The position numbers and the translations under genes were made by a program. From JBBSJT01 sp041691015 (GTDB taxonomy: Bacteria > Chlamydiota > Chlamydiia > Chlamydiales > Parachlamydiaceae): DNA of 8,480 bases. Numbering within the stretch: position 1 is the stretch's first letter; each line of letters opens with the position of its first letter. The notes under the pieces are model-generated. The model was given only the letters and a program-made list of their open reading frames with translations. It made no database searches and was not told the DNA's origin. Location of the stretch: assembly GCA_041691015.1 (NCBI GenBank), contig JBEPVN010000093.1, positions 1 through 8,480 on the forward strand, read 5' to 3'. Positions 5,652 through 8,480 of this stretch are shown here, piece by piece.

Positions 5652-6290
5652 CTAAAACTTTTTTAATTCCTGTAAAATCGTCATTAACTCTGACAAGGTA
5701 ATGACAGCTTCAACATTTATCCCCATGGCTTTAAGGCTTTTTCTGCCGCCTTGCTCCCTATCTAAAAATACTACAGCGTTTTCTACTCTCAAGTTTGCAT
5801 CATTTAAGATTTTAGCAGTTTCTTTGATACTACTGCCAGTTGTCATGATATCTTCAATTAGTAAAATGCAATCGCCGGAATTATAGATGCCTTCAACATT
5901 AAGTCCCATGCCATAAGCTTTCGCTTCCTTTCTTGCCATCACAAGCGGCCATTTTTGTCCGATTGATAAAGTTGTAGCCAAAGGAAGCGCTCCATAGGGG
6001 ACTGCTGAAAGTGCATCAAATTTTAAATGTGAAACTTTTTGCGCTACTAAATCTGCCATTTGTGCTAACAGAAGTGGTCTTGAAATACTCAGCCTTAAAT
6101 CGATGTAAATCGAGGAAGTTATCCCGCTTTTAAGCTTGAATGTACCAAACTTGATCGCTCCTATATCATAAAGCTCTGAAATAACGCTTGTAAGTTTTTC
6201 TTTAGCTAAATCCTCATTTGATTCCACATGAGTGATTGAGCACATAAAAACAGCTGACAAGATCCATACAAACGTATTCCATTTAAACAT
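5652..6290 (-). CDS. pyrE: Orotate phosphoribosyltransferase, UMPS-like, with apparent signal peptide
   Basis: The enzyme converts orotate and PRPP to OMP in pyrimidine synthesis. The core (about 37-212) is complete. It has LYDIGAIKFGTFKLKSG (40-56), YIDLR (62-66), FDALSAVPYGALPLA (91-105), the mobile catalytic loop RKEAKAYG (120-127), the PRPP-binding motif LLIEDIMTTGSS (143-154) and FLDREQGG (175-182). These segments resemble the first domain of eukaryotic UMP synthase more than classical E. coli PyrE. No OMP decarboxylase domain follows. Residues 1-24 (MFKWNTFVWILSAVFMCSITHVES) look like a signal peptide, which is unusual for this enzyme. An internal Met16 could give a cytosolic form, but neither start has a strong ribosome site. 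The ATG lies 15 bases after the glycosyltransferase stop, so the two are probably translationally coupled. Confidence 0.88.
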   Translation of the reverse strand: MFKWNTFVWILSAVFMCSITHVESNEDLAKEKLTSVISELYDIGAIKFGTFKLKSGITSSIYIDLRLSISRPLLLAQMADLVAQKVSHLKFDALSAVPYGALPLATTLSIGQKWPLVMARKEAKAYGMGLNVEGIYNSGDCILLIEDIMTTGSSIKETAKILNDANLRVENAVVFLDREQGGRKSLKAMGINVEAVITLSELMTILQELKKF

Positions 6291-6305
6291 ATATACTTAA
6301 TTTTT

Positions 6306-7241
6306 TTAGTTTTGTTCGTAATCTTTTAAAAATTGCATTACTTGATTTGAATATTTTATTTTAGGTTCTAAATTTTCAATATCATTATATTCAAGATGAA
6401 TATTTGGAATTTTGCCTCTAAATTCGCCGATGTCATCGCGGGGAAGATTTATTTTTCGTTTAATGTAAGTTTCTTCCGATTGATAAATATAATGCGCAAT
6501 GTATGCAGGTGCATTGAAATATTCTATTTCGCATCTATTGAAATAAGGTTTCTGATTGATAATTTGATTACTGATCGAATACATCTTCATAGGATTTTTT
6601 ATCCAATAATAATGGGGATTAACAGCATCAGTAATTTCTGTAGGTCTGACTAAAGATTTTACATGTTGATTGAGGAAAAGATCGGATCTTGTGTAATTTT
6701 CCAAGATCAACCCTTGAGGTTCATTTATGTGATGATTTGAACCAAATAAAAGCCAATTAATTCCTACAGAATCGGCATGAGGAAACGCACAGCCAAGTTC
6801 TTTGATTGTCGAGTAATGATTCAGGACCAAAAATTCATCTGCGTCAAGATAAAGCATCCAGCTTGCATTTAATTTTTTGGTAATGGATGCGGCCCTATTC
6901 ATCAAAGGCATTTTTACAGGATTTTCCCATTCGCATCTTTCTACAATGACGCGCGAATCAAAATTTTCAAATTCTTCTAATAAAGGCTGATCTGACTTGT
7001 GGTCAAAGATATAGATGATGTCAAATCCAAGCAGTAGATGGTGTGCTGCCCATTCTTTCATATTTTTTTCATTTCGTGCATTGGTAAACAAAACAACGGA
7101 ATTACTTTCTAATAAAGAGGGATTAGTTTTTGCTTTAAGATAAAAATCATCTGCCAAATAACAGGGAGCTTCTTCAGGATTTACAGCAAAAATGCTTGAT
7201 AGGGATAAAGCGCAACTTATGATACAAAACAAAATTCTCAT
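6306..7241 (-). CDS. Exported GT92/GT2-like glycosyltransferase
   Basis: The 311-residue protein begins with a signal peptide (MRILFCIISCALSLSSIFA, cleavage near residue 19). The domain matches the Glyco_tranf_2_4/GT92-like group. Marks are VVLFTNARNEKNMKEWAAHH (49-68), which starts the nucleotide-sugar fold, IIYIFDHKSD (75-84), the metal-binding DADEF (133-137), GINWLLFGSNHH (160-171) and HVKSLVRP (193-200). AHYIYQS (249-255), with the following basic segment, is the common C-terminal mark. It should transfer a sugar from a nucleotide donor; donor and acceptor are unknown. Export is odd because activated sugars are cytosolic, unless the protein acts outside the bacterium, for example in a host. 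AGGAG lies 9 bases before the ATG. It is the middle gene of a three-gene run with the FkbM-type methyltransferase and orotate phosphoribosyltransferase. Confidence 0.85.
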   Translation of the reverse strand: MRILFCIISCALSLSSIFAVNPEEAPCYLADDFYLKAKTNPSLLESNSVVLFTNARNEKNMKEWAAHHLLLGFDIIYIFDHKSDQPLLEEFENFDSRVIVERCEWENPVKMPLMNRAASITKKLNASWMLYLDADEFLVLNHYSTIKELGCAFPHADSVGINWLLFGSNHHINEPQGLILENYTRSDLFLNQHVKSLVRPTEITDAVNPHYYWIKNPMKMYSISNQIINQKPYFNRCEIEYFNAPAYIAHYIYQSEETYIKRKINLPRDDIGEFRGKIPNIHLEYNDIENLEPKIKYSNQVMQFLKDYEQN

Positions 7242-7301
7242 TGATTAAAACTCCTTTTAAAGTGACAGATGATATAGAAAATGAACGATTAAATCAATCA
7301 A

Positions 7302-8039
7302 TCATTTTTTCCAGACTTGATAAAAATAATCATAGCATGGACCAAATCCACCAGCTTCATTGTATACGCACTGCAATCCATTTTGTTTAAAAAGATTTTG
7401 CACATACAACATATGTTGAAGGTCATCAAAATCGTTTTCAATAATAACAGTGGTTATATTCTTTAACATTTTTGGATCATCAACCAAGATGTTATATAAG
7501 GCGCCTTCGCAATCAACAACAAGAGTATCGAATTTTATCCCATACTTTTTTTTGAGCTTAGCGTAACTAATAGTTTTAATTCTTGTATGACCGGGGAGAT
7601 CGACCTTGCTTGGAACTGTCTTCCAACCGCTTTGAACAAGAGGTACTTTTGAAATTGCGGATGCTTCGATATGAAATTGTAATTTATTTGCGTCTCTATT
7701 TTCTTGCAATAATTTTGCAGATTCCGAAGATGACTCCACAACTACAAGGTTTTTGGATTTTTTTAAGATAGAGGCAATAACGCAACTATTGCGACCCACA
7801 TTTCCACCAAGTTCCAATACTTTCGCATTTTTAGAAACATACATCGCGGCCATTAATTGTTCAGGATATTCTTCTGCAAGGCTTCCATGCACCAAATGTA
7901 ATTTGGAATGGATGGTTTCTAATTTATGCTTTGCTTGATCTATGGAAACAGCTTCCAAAGGGGAGCTAAGACATTGTGCAAGACCTATAAGAGGTAAAAT
8001 AATCGAATATATCATTTTGTTCATAAAATTTTTGTTCAC
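7302..8039 (-). CDS. FkbM-family SAM methyltransferase with signal peptide
   Basis: The 245-residue protein has an N-terminal hydrophobic segment (residues 9-23) ending in CLSSPLEA, read as a signal peptide. The methyltransferase domain has motif I VLELGGNVGRNS (74-85), acidic VVVES (99-103), the FkbM signature VVDCEGALYNIL (174-185, usually DxEGxE) and VIIEND (198-203). FkbM proteins O-methylate sugars or polyketide-type products. Next to a glycosyltransferase, a sugar substrate is plausible. The start is GTG at 8039. AAGGAG lies 7 bases upstream of it, while the ATG five codons later is too far from that site. It is first in the minus-strand run and precedes the glycosyltransferase by 60 bases. 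No convincing promoter boxes are visible in 8040-8160; a weak inverted repeat (8122-8126 with 8133-8137) is present. Confidence 0.87.
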   Translation of the reverse strand: MNKNFMNKMIYSIILPLIGLAQCLSSPLEAVSIDQAKHKLETIHSKLHLVHGSLAEEYPEQLMAAMYVSKNAKVLELGGNVGRNSCVIASILKKSKNLVVVESSSESAKLLQENRDANKLQFHIEASAISKVPLVQSGWKTVPSKVDLPGHTRIKTISYAKLKKKYGIKFDTLVVDCEGALYNILVDDPKMLKNITTVIIENDFDDLQHMLYVQNLFKQNGLQCVYNEAGGFGPCYDYFYQVWKK

Positions 8040-8171
8040 GAAATTTCTCCTTTTTGGATGATGTCTAAAGTTAATGACAGACTCTATATTTATTCGATTA
8101 AATTTTCCATAATATTCTATGCTGTTTTGATTAACAGATATTTAAAGAACAAGGAGTAGGAGAATTGAGAA

Positions 8172-8366
8172 GCGTTACCCCAATGCCATTAAGTTAAAGA
8201 ATTTTGTTTGCTATATTGCAGGCTGATCGCCTGCCTTTATTATATATAATAAACCTAGGGCGATGCCTTAAGGCTATTGCAATTTAAGACCTTCGGTCTA
8301 TTTAAAAAAGTGTTTGACTCTTAGCTTAACGCGTATGGCGTTACCCCCGGGTTAGGGTGTTAATTT
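8172..8366. repeat. Composite GC-rich intergenic repeat with nested palindromes
   Basis: Seen directly: the 10-mer GCGTTACCCC occurs at 8172-8181 and 8338-8347, and TATTGCA occurs at 8214-8220 and 8275-8281. A perfect 18-bp palindrome (8236-8253) sits near the centre, flanked by ATCGCC (8226-8231) and its complement GGCGAT (8259-8264). A small hairpin AGACC-TTC-GGTCT spans 8287-8299. The GCCATTAAGTTAAAG-like segment on the left (8185-8199) is partly complementary to TTAGCTTAACGCGTATGGC on the right (8321-8339), giving rough terminal inverted repeats. It has no coding content. It looks like a non-autonomous REP/MITE-type element. Confidence 0.6.
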
Positions 8367-8384
8367 TGTGTGTTTTTTCTTCAT

Positions 8385-8464
8385 AAAAATCACATCAAAT
8401 GATTAAGTCCCTCTGTGATCTCTGTCTCGACTTATGTGATTTTTTCTTTTTTGCATCTTTTTTA
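8385..8464 (+). terminator. Terminator-like stem-loop followed by T-rich tract
   Basis: AAAAATCACAT (8385-8395) pairs exactly with ATGTGATTTTT (8434-8444), and AAGTC (8405-8409) pairs with GACTT (8429-8433) inside. A T-rich stretch follows to about 8464. The long inner loop contains CTCTGT twice (8411-8416, 8420-8425). No plus-strand gene ends here, so it could end an RNA from the repeat region or simply be part of that repeat. A true terminator role is uncertain. Confidence 0.4.
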
Positions 8465-8480
8465 TCTCATTTTGTAGCCC

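Larger units (their letters stand above)
8040..8480. other. Gene-free right end
   Basis: No coding region is supported in these 441 bases. From left to right they hold the FkbM gene leader with its AAGGAG site (about 8047-8052), an AT-rich stretch that should contain the promoter of the three-gene run, the composite repeat, and the stem-loop near the edge. A 25-codon open frame reaches in from the right edge on the minus strand (stop at 8403-8405). It is too short and too overlapped by the stem-loop to call a gene end. Confidence 0.5.

Noticed and set aside
6396..6653. Open frame of 85 residues on the plus strand
   Set aside because: It is antisense to the glycosyltransferase, with no domain or start signal.
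8403..8480. Possible C-terminal end of a minus-strand gene entering from the right edge
   Set aside because: It has only 25 codons, a composition set by the stem-loop and CTCTGT repeats, and no recognisable motif.

Overview
The window is AT-rich bacterial DNA. It has good Shine-Dalgarno sites (AAGGA, AGGAG), sigma70-like promoters and typical bacterial protein families. Several proteins start with Sec-type signal peptides or a lipobox, which points to a Gram-negative-type cell. The compact, AT-rich genes, the many exported single-domain enzymes, the UMP-synthase-like orotate phosphoribosyltransferase and the GC-rich intergenic palindromes together suggest a host-associated lineage of the Chlamydiae or Dependentiae kind. 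This is inference; no marker gene in the window settles the taxon.

Layout. Bases 1-323 hold a long GC-rich palindrome, small hairpins and the leader of a DUF952-type lipoprotein gene (324-728, +). A bidirectional terminator separates it from a convergent operon on the minus strand: TetR regulator (1214-1810), then an exported rhodanese-domain protein (768-1193). The TetR promoter has a clear 15-bp palindromic operator between its -35 and -10 boxes. A 58-codon open frame at 1889-2065 (+) looks like a gene remnant. Next on the minus strand, in transcription order, come a second TetR (3562-4170), an exported class I methyltransferase-like protein (2816-3496) and a YieH-like HAD phosphatase (2055-2738). 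The second TetR is divergent from a small NTF2/SnoaL-like gene (4262-4681, +). The shared control region holds a consensus-spaced promoter and two copies of a TetR-type operator. Convergent to the SnoaL-like gene is an NmrA/SDR-type NAD(P)-binding protein (4694-5443, -).

The right half is a minus-strand run of three genes: FkbM-type methyltransferase (7302-8039, GTG start), GT92/GT2-like glycosyltransferase (6306-7241) and orotate phosphoribosyltransferase (5652-6290). All three begin with a hydrophobic, signal-peptide-like segment. This is unexpected for enzymes that use SAM, nucleotide sugars or PRPP. Bases 8040-8480 carry no gene but contain a composite GC-rich repeat with nested palindromes and a terminator-like stem-loop.

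The genes do not form one obvious pathway. Two themes stand out: two TetR-controlled small units that look like stress or redox switches, and a set of enzymes with export signals that might act in the envelope or on a host. The most unusual single item is the eukaryotic-UMPS-like orotate phosphoribosyltransferase with an apparent signal peptide.
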